Below are positions 29,474-40,329 of a stretch of DNA of 64,000 nt, one piece after another. Position 1 is the first letter of the stretch. The number at the start of each line of letters is the position of its first letter. Under the pieces are notes generated by a model, which was not told the DNA's origin, did no database searches, and saw only the letters and a list, made by a program, of their open reading frames with translations. The stretch lies in NCBI RefSeq assembly GCF_036884275.1, contig NZ_CP145607.1, forward strand, positions 855,001 to 919,000, written 5' to 3'. The position numbers were made by a program, and so were the translations under genes. The stretch comes from Sphingomonas kaistensis. Its GTDB lineage: Bacteria; Pseudomonadota; Alphaproteobacteria; Sphingomonadales; Sphingomonadaceae.

Positions 29474-29943
29474 CGAGGCGTCTCGGCGACCGATTCGGTT
29501 TGCGCGGCCCGCCACGCATCAAGCCGCCCGGCCAGCGCCTCGTCCGAGAGGGCAAGGATCGAGGCCGCCAGCAGCCCGGCATTGATTGCCCCGGCCTTGC
29601 CGATCGCCAGGGTTCCCACCGGCACCCCGCCCGGCATCTGCGCGATCGACAGCAGGCTATCGAGCCCCGACAATGCCTTGCTCTCGACCGGCACGCCCAG
29701 CACCGGAAGCGGGGTCATCGACGCGGCCATGCCCGGCAGGTGCGCCGCGCCGCCCGCCCCGGCGATAATCAGCTTCAGCCCCCGCGCTTTCGCGCTTGTT
29801 GCATAATCGTACAGTCGCTGGGGAGTGCGATGCGCCGAGACGACTTTTGCCTCATGAGCAACCCCAAGTTCCTCGAGGATGGACGATGCGTGCTGCATCG
29901 TTTCCCAATCGGACTGGCTGCCCATGATGATCCCGACGTCCAT
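29470..29943 (-). CDS. purE: N5-carboxyaminoimidazole ribonucleotide mutase
   Basis: 157-residue PurE class I enzyme, which rearranges N5-CAIR to [17 protein letters not shown] (substrate phosphate binding), [15 protein letters not shown] (catalytic His) and [14 protein letters not shown] are present. The ATG at 29943 ([13 protein letters not shown]) gives the normal N-terminus; the open frame extends upstream without homology. It overlaps purK by four bases. The 125-base gap to the divergent GGDEF gene should hold the operon promoter. Confidence 0.96.
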   Translation of the reverse strand: MDVGIIMGSQSDWETMQHASSILEELGVAHEAKVVSAHRTPQRLYDYATSAKARGLKLIIAGAGGAAHLPGMAASMTPLPVLGVPVESKALSGLDSLLSIAQMPGGVPVGTLAIGKAGAINAGLLAASILALSDEALAGRLDAWRAAQTESVAETPR

Positions 29944-30068
29944 CTGCCCCTCATCCAAACCGCGACGAGGCTCGTATCTAGAAGCCGTCGCCCCTTGTGT
30001 CACCCGCTCCCCAAAAGGCTTGATCTGCGTTATGATTTGCTTCGCCACCGGCGGGATGGTGTTTTCGC

Positions 30069-30650
30069 ATGACTGACGACGACGAAATCCTGAAGCAGGA
30101 TCCCACCGCGCTGTGGGCCGAAATCGCGCGTCTGCGCGCCACGGTCGCACGGCTTGAACGGCAGGTCGGAGAACTCGACCGGCTTGCTCACCACGATGCG
30201 CTCGTGCCGCTGCCCAACCGGCGCGGATTCGAGAAACAGCTCGCCGGACTGATCGACCGGCTCGAACGCTATGGCGATTCGAGCGCTTTGCTGTTTATCG
30301 ACGTCGACGGGCTGAAGATGGTCAACGACAGCTTCGGCCACGACGCGGGCGACGCGGTGCTGATCCATGTCGCCGAATTGCTGATCGGCGGAGTCCGGCA
30401 AAGCGACACGGTGGCGCGCTTCGGCGGCGACGAATTCGCGGTGTTGCTGGAGCGAGTCGACTTCGAGCAGGCGAACGAAACGGCGGCGCGGCTGACCGAC
30501 CGGATCGCGGGCACCAGTTTCACACACGACGGGCTCGCCATCCCCTTGTCGGCGGCGATCGGCATTGCCGAGATCCGGGTCGGCGACACGCCCGAGGCCG
30601 TGCTCGCCCGTGCCGACCGCGCAATGTACGAGCAAAAGGCCGCCGCTTAG
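30069..30650 (+). CDS. Small GGDEF diguanylate cyclase
   Basis: 193-residue protein making c-di-GMP. A short N-terminal coiled coil ([19 protein letters not shown]) probably drives dimerisation. The GGDEF domain spans about 38-190, with active site FGGDEF and a product-inhibition site RQSD placed as in known I-site enzymes. No membrane segment or sensor domain. The last four bases overlap the convergent ABC permease gene. Confidence 0.9.
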   Translation: MTDDDEILKQDPTALWAEIARLRATVARLERQVGELDRLAHHDALVPLPNRRGFEKQLAGLIDRLERYGDSSALLFIDVDGLKMVNDSFGHDAGDAVLIHVAELLIGGVRQSDTVARFGGDEFAVLLERVDFEQANETAARLTDRIAGTSFTHDGLAIPLSAAIGIAEIRVGDTPEAVLARADRAMYEQKAAA

Positions 30651-31849
30651 GCCGCCGCCGCCTTCCGCTTCCACCAGCGGCCCTTGGGACCGCCGCTGTT
30701 GAGCACCGAGCGGCGGAACCACGCCGCCGCCAGCTTCAGAATCAGCGCTACCCACAGCCCTTGCCAGGCCAGCGCCGCGAGATGCGGCAGCACCGCTTCG
30801 TCCAGCGCGGCGCGGGAGATCATCGCAAAGGGCGAGGACAGCGGAAAGGCCGCCGCCAGGATGCCCAGCGAACCATGCGGCGCGCTGATCGCGAAGTTGG
30901 CGAGGAACAGCAGCCCGACCTGCCCCATGGTGATCGGCATGGACAGGATCTGCACCTCGCGTGCGGTGCTGGCCTGCGCACCGATGCCGAGAAAGGCGGC
31001 GCCGATCAGCAGGTAGCTCATCGCGTAATAAAGCGCGCCAAGAGCGAGGAACACGGGCCAGCCGACCGCCGGGGGCGGCAACACCGCAAAGATGCCCGGC
31101 GCGAACAGCAGCAGAAAGCTGATCGCGACGCTCATCCACACCGCGATCCCGGTCAGGCTCATCGCCAGCATGGCGAACAATTTGCCGATGAAAATCGATT
31201 CCACCGGCACGGCGGCCGCCAGCACTTCGATCACCTTGTTCGACTTTTCCTCGATCAGCTGGCTCAGCAGCATGCCGGAAAGCAGCAGGGTGAGCAGGAA
31301 CAGCAGCGCCTGTCCCGCGCGTGCGGTGACTTCGCGGGCGTTGCGCGTCGCTCCGGCGGTCTGCCGCAGGGGGATCACCCCGATTTCGGGGATCGGGGTC
31401 GGTCCGTTAGCGGCGCGGTCGAGGATCAGGCGGACCTGGCCGACCAGGGGATCGCTGCCGCCGACCTTGCCGATCAGCGACGGCGCATTGAATGGATATT
31501 CGAGCACCGCGATCACCGACCCGTCGGCCTTGTTGAGCAATGTCCTGTAGTCGGTGCCAAGCGGCGCCGCCTTGAGCAGGGGGAGTTGGCCGGTGCCGGG
31601 GACGGCCGCGAGTTCTGTCCGTGCCCGCTGGAGGCGCGCGACCTCCGCTGGCGCGGCAATTACCGCGACTTGCGTTCGTTCGGCATCGCTCGCCACCTTG
31701 GCGCCGATCCCGCCGAACAGCGCACCCAAGAGGATCGGGAAAAGCGGTCCAAGCAGGAAGAATAGGAAAGAGCGACTGAGCACGGTCGCGGTGTAATCGC
31801 GCCTAGCGATCACGAAGGCGGACTGCAGCTTGTTGAGACGGCGGTTCAT
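30647..31849 (-). CDS. ABC-2 type exporter permease (NatB-like)
   Basis: 400-residue permease. One N-terminal membrane helix (SFLFFLLGPLFPILLGALFG), a large extracytoplasmic domain (about 50-185), then five or six helices, including the conserved QLIEEKSNKVIEVL segment. This is the NatB/ABC-2 layout used for sodium or drug export. The start at 31849 overlaps the ATPase stop (ATGA). Substrate not determinable. Confidence 0.88.
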   Translation of the reverse strand: MNRRLNKLQSAFVIARRDYTATVLSRSFLFFLLGPLFPILLGALFGGIGAKVASDAERTQVAVIAAPAEVARLQRARTELAAVPGTGQLPLLKAAPLGTDYRTLLNKADGSVIAVLEYPFNAPSLIGKVGGSDPLVGQVRLILDRAANGPTPIPEIGVIPLRQTAGATRNAREVTARAGQALLFLLTLLLSGMLLSQLIEEKSNKVIEVLAAAVPVESIFIGKLFAMLAMSLTGIAVWMSVAISFLLLFAPGIFAVLPPPAVGWPVFLALGALYYAMSYLLIGAAFLGIGAQASTAREVQILSMPITMGQVGLLFLANFAISAPHGSLGILAAAFPLSSPFAMISRAALDEAVLPHLAALAWQGLWVALILKLAAAWFRRSVLNSGGPKGRWWKRKAAAA

Positions 31850-32793
31850 TCCGGCGCTCCCTCTCCCATGGCGGCGGCGGCCGAGGCGCCGGCGATGGCC
31901 ACGAACGCATCGTGAAGGCCGGGGCGCTCGATCGACAGCGTGTCGATCCCCGCGCCGCCGTCGATCAGCGCGCGCAGCAACGGCTCGGGGCCGCCCTCGG
32001 GAAGCTCGAAACGCCATTCGCGCCCGACCTGCCTGGCCCCCGGCGGCAGGGCCGCGCGCCACGCGCCGTCCTCGGCCCGGGTCTGCAGCCGCACTACTGG
32101 GCGCAGCCGGTCGCGCGCGTCATCCACCGCGCCGGCAAAAGCGACCTTCCCGCCGGCGATGATCGCGATCCGCTCGCACAGCCGCTCGGCATGGGCGATG
32201 ACATGGGTCGAGAAGATCACCGTGGCCCCGTCCGCTGCCTCGGCCCGGATCAAGGCTTCCAATTTCTCCTGGTTGATCGCGTCCAGCCCGGAAAAAGGCT
32301 CGTCGAGCACGATCAGACGCGGCTTGTGAACCAGCGTGCCGAGCAATTGCACCGTCTGCGCCATGCCCTTGGAGAGCGAGCGGATCGGCTTCTTTTCCCA
32401 GTCCGCCAGCCCGCGCTCGGCCAGCAGCACCGACGCGCGGCGACGCCCTTCGGCCAGCGGCAAGCCGCGCAGCGCGCCCATGAAAGCGATCGCTTCGCGC
32501 GGGTTCATCGCGGGATACAGCCCGCGTTCCTCGGGCAGATAGCCGACTTCGCTCGACGCATCGAGCGGCTGCGTGTGACCGAGCAGAGAGCGCGTGCCGC
32601 TATCAGGGTCGATGATCCCGAGCAGCATGCGCAAGGTCGTGGTCTTGCCCGCGCCGTTGGGGCCGAGCAGGCCGAAGATGCTGCCCGCCGGCACGGTTAG
32701 GCTGACCCCGTCGACCGCGCGCTTGTCCCCGAACGTCTTCACCAGCGCGCGCGCGTCCACCGCTGCCTCGCCGCCGATCTTCTCTTGCAGCAC
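31846..32793 (-). CDS. ABC transporter ATP-binding protein (NatA-like)
   Basis: 315-residue ATPase partner of the downstream permease. Walker A GPNGAGKTTT, Q-loop PEERGLYPAM, a signature that reads SLSKGMAQ in place of LSGGQ, Walker B RLIVLDEP and switch STHVIAHAERLCERI. The SLSKGM form is usual for NatA-type exporters. Start set at GTG 32793 (VLQEKIGGEAAVD); a second GTG lies at 32760. It is divergent from queG with about 40 bases between. Confidence 0.9.
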   Translation of the reverse strand: MLQEKIGGEAAVDARALVKTFGDKRAVDGVSLTVPAGSIFGLLGPNGAGKTTTLRMLLGIIDPDSGTRSLLGHTQPLDASSEVGYLPEERGLYPAMNPREAIAFMGALRGLPLAEGRRRASVLLAERGLADWEKKPIRSLSKGMAQTVQLLGTLVHKPRLIVLDEPFSGLDAINQEKLEALIRAEAADGATVIFSTHVIAHAERLCERIAIIAGGKVAFAGAVDDARDRLRPVVRLQTRAEDGAWRAALPPGARQVGREWRFELPEGGPEPLLRALIDGGAGIDTLSIERPGLHDAFVAIAGASAAAAMGEGAPE

Positions 32794-32833
32794 TCGTCTG
32801 GTCTCCGCGGCTTGGCGCCTGTAGTGGGTCCAA

Positions 32834-33880
32834 GTGCTTGGCGCGGCAAGCCTTAAGGAACAGATACGAGCCGAGGCGGAGCGGCTGGGCTTCGTCGCCT
32901 GCGGCTTCGCGCGCGCCGACGCGGCGCCGGAAGCCGGCGAGCGCCTGCGCGAGTGGCTGGCCGAGGGGCGGCACGGGGCGATGGGCTGGATGGAAGAACG
33001 CGCCGGCCAACGCGCGCATCCGCAGGGCCTGTGGCCCGAAGCCAAAAGCGTGATCGCGCTGGCGATGAGTTATGCCCCGGGGAGCGACCCCCGGGCGCTG
33101 GAAGGCGCGCCCGATCGCGGCCGGATCAGCGTTTATGCGCAGGGCGCGGACTATCACAAGACAGTGAAAAAGGCGCTGAAGGCGCTCGCCCGCTTCATCG
33201 TCGACGCGGCGCCGAGCGAGCTCAAGGTGTTCGTCGACACCGCCCCGGTGATGGAAAAGCCGCTGTCGGCGGCGGCCGGGATCGGCTGGCAGGGCAAGCA
33301 CACCAACCTCCTGTCGCGCACCCACGGCAATTGGCTGTTTCTCGGCGTCATCTTCACCGAGCTCGAGCTCGAGCCCGATCCGCCGGGCCGCGATCATTGC
33401 GGCAGTTGCAGCACCTGCATGGTCGCGTGCCCGACCGGGGCGATCGACGCGCCGCGGCGATTGGATGCGCGGCGGTGCATTTCCTATCTGACCATTGAGC
33501 ATTCGGGCCCGATCCCGCTCGAATTTCGCGAGGGCATGGGCAACCGCATCTATGGCTGCGACGATTGCCTCGCCGCCTGCCCGTGGAACCGCTTCGCCGC
33601 GCAAGCGCAGGCCAATCGTGCCTTTTTGCCGCGCGCCGAACTCGCCGCGCCCGCGCTGGCCGACCTGCTGACGCTCGACGACCCGAGCTTTCGCGAGATG
33701 TTTTCGGGAAGTCCGATCAAGCGGATCGGGGTGAAGCGTTTTCTCAGAAACTGCCTGATCGCTGCGGGCAACAGCGGCGATCCGGCGCTGCGCGGCCGGG
33801 TCGAGGCGTTGCGCGGCGACGAGGATCCGGTGGTAGCGGAAGCGGCGGAGTGGGCGGCGGCGCGGCTCAGCGCCGTGTAA
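32834..33880 (+). CDS. queG: Epoxyqueuosine reductase
   Basis: 348-residue cobalamin-dependent iron-sulfur enzyme performing the last step of queuosine tRNA modification (epoxyqueuosine to queuosine). LGFVACGFARAD at the N-terminus, WQGKHTNLLSRTHGNWLFLG in the middle, and two 4Fe-4S motifs, CGSCSTCMVACPTGAI and CDDCLAACPWNRFA. The start is a GTG at 32834. The 3' end overlaps the convergent lipoprotein gene by 14 bases. Confidence 0.95.
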   Translation: MLGAASLKEQIRAEAERLGFVACGFARADAAPEAGERLREWLAEGRHGAMGWMEERAGQRAHPQGLWPEAKSVIALAMSYAPGSDPRALEGAPDRGRISVYAQGADYHKTVKKALKALARFIVDAAPSELKVFVDTAPVMEKPLSAAAGIGWQGKHTNLLSRTHGNWLFLGVIFTELELEPDPPGRDHCGSCSTCMVACPTGAIDAPRRLDARRCISYLTIEHSGPIPLEFREGMGNRIYGCDDCLAACPWNRFAAQAQANRAFLPRAELAAPALADLLTLDDPSFREMFSGSPIKRIGVKRFLRNCLIAAGNSGDPALRGRVEALRGDEDPVVAEAAEWAAARLSAV

Positions 33881-34220
33881 GGCTCGCGAGGCAGCCTTCG
33901 ACCGCCACCGTTTCCCCCGTGCCCGGCCGCCGCGCATCGGCGTGCAGCACGGTCGCCGCGCCCGAGCCGTTCACCGGCGGATAAAGATAGGTGTCGAGTA
34001 CGCAGGTCGCATTCTGCCATTGCAGCTTCAGCCCGCTCCCCTCGCGCACCCGGAACGGCGCCGGGCCGAAGCGGGCCAGCAGCTCCGCCTCGCTCAGCCC
34101 GCTGAGATTGGTCCGGGTCACCGACGGCGCCGGGACGCCGGGCGTCGGACCGGGGGTGGGCTTGGGAGCGGTCGAACAGGCGGCCACGAACAGGGCGGCA
34201 AGCGGAAACAGGCGGCGCAT
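33867..34220 (-). CDS. Small lipoprotein, unknown function
   Basis: 117-residue protein with a lipobox (LFVAACS, Cys at 15) and then a Pro/Thr-rich spacer. The mature domain (LSEAELLARFGPAPFRVREG, then LQWQNATCVLDTYLYPP) resembles small SmpA/BamE-like or sphingomonad-only lipoproteins, where a protein senses or stabilises envelope parts. Two Cys in the mature part could form a disulfide. Not assigned to a known family with confidence. Confidence 0.75.
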   Translation of the reverse strand: MRRLFPLAALFVAACSTAPKPTPGPTPGVPAPSVTRTNLSGLSEAELLARFGPAPFRVREGSGLKLQWQNATCVLDTYLYPPVNGSGAATVLHADARRPGTGETVAVEGCLASLTRR

Positions 34221-34340
34221 GGGCAAGGCAATGTCATCCTCGGGCAGGGGTGGCAACCGTGGGCGCGGTCGCCCTGACCTTTCCTGAACGGCCGGATGCG
34301 GGTAGGGCGCGCGCCACTTTCCCGCAATCCAGGACACCCC

Positions 34341-35333
34341 ATGACCGCTCCCCGCTATGACGTGCTCGCGATCGGCAATGCCATCGTCGACGTGATCGCC
34401 GATGCCGACGACGCCTTTCTCGCCGCCCAAGGCCTCGACAAGGCCTCGATGCGGCTGATCGACGAGGCGGAAGCAGAGCGCCTCTATAATCTGATGGGCC
34501 CGGGCCGCGAAGCGAGCGGCGGGTCGGCGGGCAACACCGCCGCGGGCCTTGCTGCGCTCGGCATCAAGACCGCCTTCATCGGCCAGGTCGCTGAAGACCA
34601 GCTGGGCGGGATCTTCGCCCACGACATCCGCAGCCTTGGCGTCACCTTCGACACGCCCGCGCGCGGTGACGTCGGTGCTACCGCCCGTTGCCTGATCCTC
34701 GTCACCGCCGACGCGCAACGGACCATGAACACCTTCCTTGGCGCGGCGCAGCAGCTCTCGCCCGACGCCATCGACTTGGATGCCGTGCGCGACGCGGGCA
34801 TCCTTTATCTCGAAGGCTATTTGTGGGATCCCGAGGTACCGCGCGCCGCGATGGAAGCCGCGATCGCCGCCGCGCGCGAAGCGGGCCGCAAGGTCGCCTT
34901 CACGCTGAGCGACACCTTCTGCGTGGAGCGCCACCGCGACGGCTTCCACCGCCTGCTTGACGAGAAGAAGGTCGACATCCTGTTTGCCAACGAGGCCGAA
35001 TTGCTGGCGATGACCGGTGAGAGCGACTTCGAAGCGGCCCTCGCCGCGCTGTCGAAGAAGGTGCCGGTCCTCGCCGTCACTCGCAGCGAACAGGGCGCGG
35101 TCGCGGTCGCCGGTTCGGAACGCGCCTCGGTCCCGGCCGAGCCGATCGAAAAGCTGGTCGATACCACCGGCGCCGGCGACCTCTTCGCCGCCGGCTTCCT
35201 CGCCGGTCAGGCCCTCGGCCTCGGCCTCGAAGCCTCGCTCCGCCTCGGCGCCATCGCCGCGGCCGAAGTGATCCAGCATTACGGGGCGAGGCCCGAAGCC
35301 GACCTGAAGGCGCTGGCGGGCGACATCCTCTGA
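34341..35333 (+). CDS. PfkB-family sugar/nucleoside kinase, probably adenosine kinase
   Basis: 330-residue ribokinase-fold kinase. N-terminal LAIGNAIVDVIADADDAFL, the glycine-rich SGGSAGNTAAGLAALG for substrate binding, and the anion hole/catalytic motif DTTGAGDLFAAGFLAG with the catalytic Asp. The N-terminal sequence is like alphaproteobacterial adenosine kinases. The start at 34341 follows the conserved length. A strong terminator follows. Confidence 0.87.
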   Translation: MTAPRYDVLAIGNAIVDVIADADDAFLAAQGLDKASMRLIDEAEAERLYNLMGPGREASGGSAGNTAAGLAALGIKTAFIGQVAEDQLGGIFAHDIRSLGVTFDTPARGDVGATARCLILVTADAQRTMNTFLGAAQQLSPDAIDLDAVRDAGILYLEGYLWDPEVPRAAMEAAIAAAREAGRKVAFTLSDTFCVERHRDGFHRLLDEKKVDILFANEAELLAMTGESDFEAALAALSKKVPVLAVTRSEQGAVAVAGSERASVPAEPIEKLVDTTGAGDLFAAGFLAGQALGLGLEASLRLGAIAAAEVIQHYGARPEADLKALAGDIL

Positions 35334-35355
35334 GCCGCCGCTAAAGCCGCAAACG

Positions 35356-35396
35356 AAAAAGGGCCGGTGCATCGCTGCACCGGCCCCTTTTGTTTT
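35356..35396 (+). terminator. Rho-independent terminator, probably bidirectional
   Basis: Eleven-bp stem gggccggtgca (35361-35371) / tgcaccggccc (35376-35386), flanked by an A run on the left and a T run on the right. It lies between the convergent kinase and amino acid permease genes. Confidence 0.92.
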
Positions 35397-35415
35397 AGCG
35401 TCAGCCTCGCGAGGA

Positions 35416-36999
35416 TCAGTCGGGGGTGACCGTACCGCCGTCGGGGTTATCCTCCGGGAAGTACGGCATCTCGCCATCGGCGGTGACCGTGTGACCCTTG
35501 CCCAGCTCCGAATGACGCATGCCATAGGCGAAATAGAGCAGGGTCATGATCCCCATGTAGATCCCGAAATACATCAGGATGTGCGGCGGCACGGTGGTGA
35601 TCAGGTAGATGCACGACAGAATGCCAAGGATCGGCAGCACCGGGTAGAACGGCACCGTGAACCCGCGCGGCAGATCGGGCGCCGAACGGCGGAGGTAGAT
35701 CACCGACAGGCAGACGATCGCGAAGGCCGCCAGCGTGCCGACCGACGTCGCGTCGCCCAGCACGTTGATGTCGAAGAAGCCGGCCGCGATGGCGGTGATG
35801 ATGCCGACCAGGATGGTGTTGATGTGCGGCGTCTGGAAGCGGGGATGCACCCGCGCGAACACCTTGGGCAACAGGCCGTCCCGGGCCATGGTGTAGAAGA
35901 TGCGGGTCTGCGCATACATCAGCACCAGCACCACCGAGGTCAGGCCGATGATTGCGCCGATCTTGATGATCTTGGCCAGCCAGCTCCACTGCGGACCGAA
36001 GGCATCGACGACAACCGCGACCGGATCGGGCACGTTCAGCGTGTTGTAGGGCACCAAGAGGGTCATGATCGCCGCCACCAGCATGTAGATGACGGTGCAG
36101 ACGATGAGGCTGCCGATGATCCCGAACGGCATATCGCGCTTGGGATCCTTGGCTTCCTGGCCCGCGGTCGAGACGGCTTCGAACCCGATATAGGCGAAGA
36201 ACACGATGGAAGCGGCACGCATGATGCCGTCGACGCCGAATTCGCCCGGCCCGGTGTTTTCGGGAATGAACGGGGTCCAGTTGCGGGTCACCAATTCACC
36301 GAGGTTGGACAGCACGATCAGGCCGCCGACCACGATAAAGGCGACCAGAACGCTGACCTTAATGGCGACGATGGCGTTGTTGACCTTGGCCGATTCCGAC
36401 ACGCCGACCACCAGCAGGATCGACAGCGCAAGGCAGATCAGGAAGGCGGGAAGGTTGAACAGGGTGACGACTTCCGCGCCGTTGATCAGCACCGGCGCGC
36501 CGTCACGCATCAGCGTGTAGCCGGCAGGCCCGGTGAATTGCGGCGGAATGACAAGCCCGAAGTCGGCCAGCAGGCTGACGACGTAGCCGCCCCAGCCGAC
36601 CGCCACGACCGATGCCGCAAGCCCGTATTCGAGCAGCAGCAGCGCGCCCATGATCCAGGCGACAAATTCGCCCAGCGTGGTGTAGCCATAAGTGTAGGCG
36701 GAGCCCGACACCGGCAGGGTCGAGGAAAGTTCGGCGTAGCACAGGCCCGCAAAGGCGCAGACGATGCCCGCGACCACGAAGCTCAGCAGCACCGCCGGAC
36801 CGGCGTGCAGCGCGGCGGCGCTGCCGGTGCGGACGAAGATGCCCGCGCCGATGATGCAGCCCACGCCCAGCAGCAGCAGGTTCCACTTGCCCAGCGTCCG
36901 CTTGAGCTCGCTCGACGCGGACTCCTGCTGGACTTGAGCAATCGATTTGCGGGCGAACATTCGCCCGATCACTGTCTTGTTTGGCGCGGCACTAGCCAT
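35416..36999 (-). CDS. APC-superfamily amino acid permease
   Basis: 527-residue inner-membrane transporter with about twelve hydrophobic segments. The conserved first-helix motif GCIIGAGIFVRTGSAAALHAG and the FFAYIGFEAVSTAGQE segment place it with the cationic amino acid transporter/YfnA group of the APC family. The start is ATG 36999, with a TTG directly before it. No neighbouring gene suggests the substrate. Confidence 0.9.
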   Translation of the reverse strand: MASAAPNKTVIGRMFARKSIAQVQQESASSELKRTLGKWNLLLLGVGCIIGAGIFVRTGSAAALHAGPAVLLSFVVAGIVCAFAGLCYAELSSTLPVSGSAYTYGYTTLGEFVAWIMGALLLLEYGLAASVVAVGWGGYVVSLLADFGLVIPPQFTGPAGYTLMRDGAPVLINGAEVVTLFNLPAFLICLALSILLVVGVSESAKVNNAIVAIKVSVLVAFIVVGGLIVLSNLGELVTRNWTPFIPENTGPGEFGVDGIMRAASIVFFAYIGFEAVSTAGQEAKDPKRDMPFGIIGSLIVCTVIYMLVAAIMTLLVPYNTLNVPDPVAVVVDAFGPQWSWLAKIIKIGAIIGLTSVVLVLMYAQTRIFYTMARDGLLPKVFARVHPRFQTPHINTILVGIITAIAAGFFDINVLGDATSVGTLAAFAIVCLSVIYLRRSAPDLPRGFTVPFYPVLPILGILSCIYLITTVPPHILMYFGIYMGIMTLLYFAYGMRHSELGKGHTVTADGEMPYFPEDNPDGGTVTPD

Positions 37000-37100
37000 C
37001 AAGGCTCCCCCGAGAACTGAAAATGGAAATCGGCGCGGAGCCTAGCGGCAAGTTCCGCCCGTGCAATCCCTCTGTCACATGCCCGCCACAGGGGGGCGAT

Positions 37101-37478
37101 TCAGCGCGCCAGCATCGGCCCCAGCGGCTGGCCGCCGAACAGGTGGACATGGAGGTGCGGCACTTCCTGCCCCGCCCGCTTTCCGGTGTTGGCGAGCAGC
37201 CGATAACCCCCCGGCTCCGCCCCGACGATCCGCGCCGTTTCGCCCACCGCCCGGACGAAGCCGGCGATCTCGGCGTCCGAGGCATTGGCCGAAAAATCGT
37301 CCCAGCTGACATAAGCGCCCTTGGGGATCACCAGCACGTGCACCGCGGCGGCCGGGCTGATGTCGTGAAACGCCAGCGCATGCTCGGATTCGAACACCGT
37401 CTTGGCCGGCAATTCGCCGCGCAGGATGCGGGCAAAGATGTTGCTCTCGTCGTACGGCTGCTTGTGATCAATTGGCAT
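37101..37478 (-). CDS. HIT-family protein (HinT-like)
   Basis: 125-residue histidine-triad nucleotide hydrolase, probably acting on AMP-lysine-type adducts. The triad HLHVHLF lies near the C-terminus, with NIFARILRGELPAKTVFE at the N-terminus. Length matches HinT. It is divergent from sspB, with 51 bases between the starts. Confidence 0.93.
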   Translation of the reverse strand: MPIDHKQPYDESNIFARILRGELPAKTVFESEHALAFHDISPAAAVHVLVIPKGAYVSWDDFSANASDAEIAGFVRAVGETARIVGAEPGGYRLLANTGKRAGQEVPHLHVHLFGGQPLGPMLAR

Positions 37479-37529
37479 GAACGCGTTTCCCGGTTGACCC
37501 TGATGGGCACCTCGCTACCAGTTCGGGCC

Positions 37530-38015
37530 ATGGCCGACGAGAGTCCAGAAAGCCTGATTCCCTATGACGAGATCGTGCAGGAAGCGCTGCGCGATGTGGT
37601 CGGGAGAGTGCTGTCCTCGGTCGAAAAGGGCGGCTCGCTGCCCGGCGGCCACCATTTCTACATCACCTTCCGCACGCGCATGCCGGGGGTCGAGATTCCC
37701 AAGCATCTCGCCCAGCGTTTCCCGGACGAGATGACCATTGTCATCCAGCATCGCTACTGGGATCTTCATGTCGCGCCCGACTTCTTCACCGTCGGGCTGA
37801 GCTTCGGCGGCGTTCCGGCGATGCTCCGCGTGCCGTTCGCGGCGGTGACCGATTTCGTCGATCCGGCGGTCGACTTCAGCCTCAAGTTTCAGGCCAATGG
37901 CGCCGAGAACGACGGCCACGAAGAGCATGACGAACCCGAGAACGACGCGCCCACCGCCGTTCCGGTGGAAGACGGCTCGAACGTCGTCTCGGTCGACTTC
38001 ACCCGCAAGAAATAA
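37530..38015 (+). CDS. sspB: SspB-family ClpXP adaptor (alphaproteobacterial type)
   Basis: 161-residue adaptor that delivers ssrA-tagged and other proteins to ClpXP. The core ([47 protein letters not shown]) matches alpha-type SspB. An acidic linker ([12 protein letters not shown]) and a C-terminal ClpX-binding tail ([11 protein letters not shown]) follow. The start at ATG 37530 fits homologues. Confidence 0.9.
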   Translation: MADESPESLIPYDEIVQEALRDVVGRVLSSVEKGGSLPGGHHFYITFRTRMPGVEIPKHLAQRFPDEMTIVIQHRYWDLHVAPDFFTVGLSFGGVPAMLRVPFAAVTDFVDPAVDFSLKFQANGAENDGHEEHDEPENDAPTAVPVEDGSNVVSVDFTRKK

Positions 38016-38024
38016 CCCAGCCGT

Positions 38025-38106
38025 CGTCATTGCGAGCGCAGCGAAGCAATCCAGCTTCGCGGTCGCCCGAGTGGATTGCTTCGTCGCTCCGCTCCTCGCA
38101 AGGACG
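38025..38106. repeat. Imperfect inverted repeat of dispersed alphaproteobacterial type
   Basis: Left arm cgtcattgcgagcgcagcg...aagcaatccag (38025-38054) pairs imperfectly with tggattgcttcgtcgctccg...gcaaggacg (38072-38106). This sequence resembles the interspersed REP-like element found many times in sphingomonad and related genomes. It sits between sspB and fumC. Confidence 0.75.
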
Positions 38107-38130
38107 AGGCAGCTCAAGACGAGGAAACCC

Positions 38131-39522
<1,392 letters not shown>

Positions 39523-39567
39523 GCCTTCCCGCTCGCAACGCTCAGGACGGCTCGTCGAGTCGCCCGA

Positions 39568-39612
39568 TTGACTCTATTCGCGGACTCGCGCGAATAAGAA
39601 CAAAAGTAGAAC
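39568..39612 (+). promoter_or_regulatory. SOS promoter and LexA box of the imuA-imuB-dnaE2 operon
   Basis: GAAC-aaaagta-GAAC at 39598-39612 is a perfect alphaproteobacterial LexA box. It ends at the base before the imuA ATG. A possible promoter lies just upstream: TTGACT at 39568-39573 and GAATAA at 39592-39597 with an 18-base spacer. Transcription would then start inside the box, close to the ATG, giving a very short or absent leader. The box is directly visible; the promoter is a guess. Confidence 0.8.
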
Positions 39613-40329
39613 ATGAGCGTTGCGAGTCGTGTGGAACGAGGTCTTCATCTCGTCGCCGGCGGGGGTTCCCGCGCGGCTAGCGAAGGGCGTGCGGAAGCGC
39701 GCCTTCCGGCCGTGGCCATGCTGCAGCCGGCGGGCGCGATCCTGTCCGAACTGTTTCCCGCCTCGCCCCGCGATGCCGGCTGGACCGGCTTTGTCCTCCG
39801 CCACCTCGCCGCGCCAAAGCCCGTGCTGTGGGTGCAGGAACGGATGGCGATCCTCGAAGGCGGGCGAGTCCATGCCGCAGGGCTCGGGGGCCTCGGGTCC
39901 AACCTCATCCATGTCGAGGCGCGCGACGCCAAGACCGCCTTGTGGGCGATGGAGGAGGGGCTGCGATGCGCTGGGCTAGGCGGGGTGATCGGGGAATTGT
40001 GGGGCGACCCGCAGGCGCTCGACTTCACCGCGACGCGGCGGCTGGCAGTCGCGGCGGAGCGCTTCGGGGTCGCCTGCTGGCTGGTCCGGCTACAGGGCGC
40101 GGCCAACCTGTCGGGTGCGCGCGAACGCTGGCGGCTGGCGAGCGGCCCGAGCGCCGCCCATCCCTTCGACCACAAGGCGCCGGGCAGCCCGCGCTGGACC
40201 GCCGAACTGTTCCGCTCGCGCCATCGCGCGCCCGCCAGCTGGGTAGTCGGCGATGAGCCGGCGGATCTGCTCCCTGTGGCTGCCGAACCTTCCGATCGAG
40301 CGCTGGGCGGCTGGCAGCGCCGCGCCTGA
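39613..40329 (+). CDS. imuA: ImuA, translesion mutasome component
   Basis: 238-residue RecA-like accessory protein of the damage-inducible mutasome; it helps ImuB and DnaE2 perform translesion synthesis. Recognised by context and by segments such as WTGFVLRHLAAPKPVLWVQE and GVACWLVRLQGAANLSGARERW. The N-terminal 35 residues are Arg/Ala-rich and poorly conserved. An ATG at 39718 (MLQPAGAILSELFP) is an alternative start that would leave a normal leader behind the SOS box. The 3' end overlaps imuB by 77 bases. Confidence 0.87.
   Translation: MSVASRVERGLHLVAGGGSRAASEGRAEARLPAVAMLQPAGAILSELFPASPRDAGWTGFVLRHLAAPKPVLWVQERMAILEGGRVHAAGLGGLGSNLIHVEARDAKTALWAMEEGLRCAGLGGVIGELWGDPQALDFTATRRLAVAAERFGVACWLVRLQGAANLSGARERWRLASGPSAAHPFDHKAPGSPRWTAELFRSRHRAPASWVVGDEPADLLPVAAEPSDRALGGWQRRA

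Noticed and set aside
39620..39979. Open frame overlapping imuA with a different N-terminus
   Set aside because: Arg/Pro/Ser-rich and ends early; the imuA frame continues with family-like sequence.
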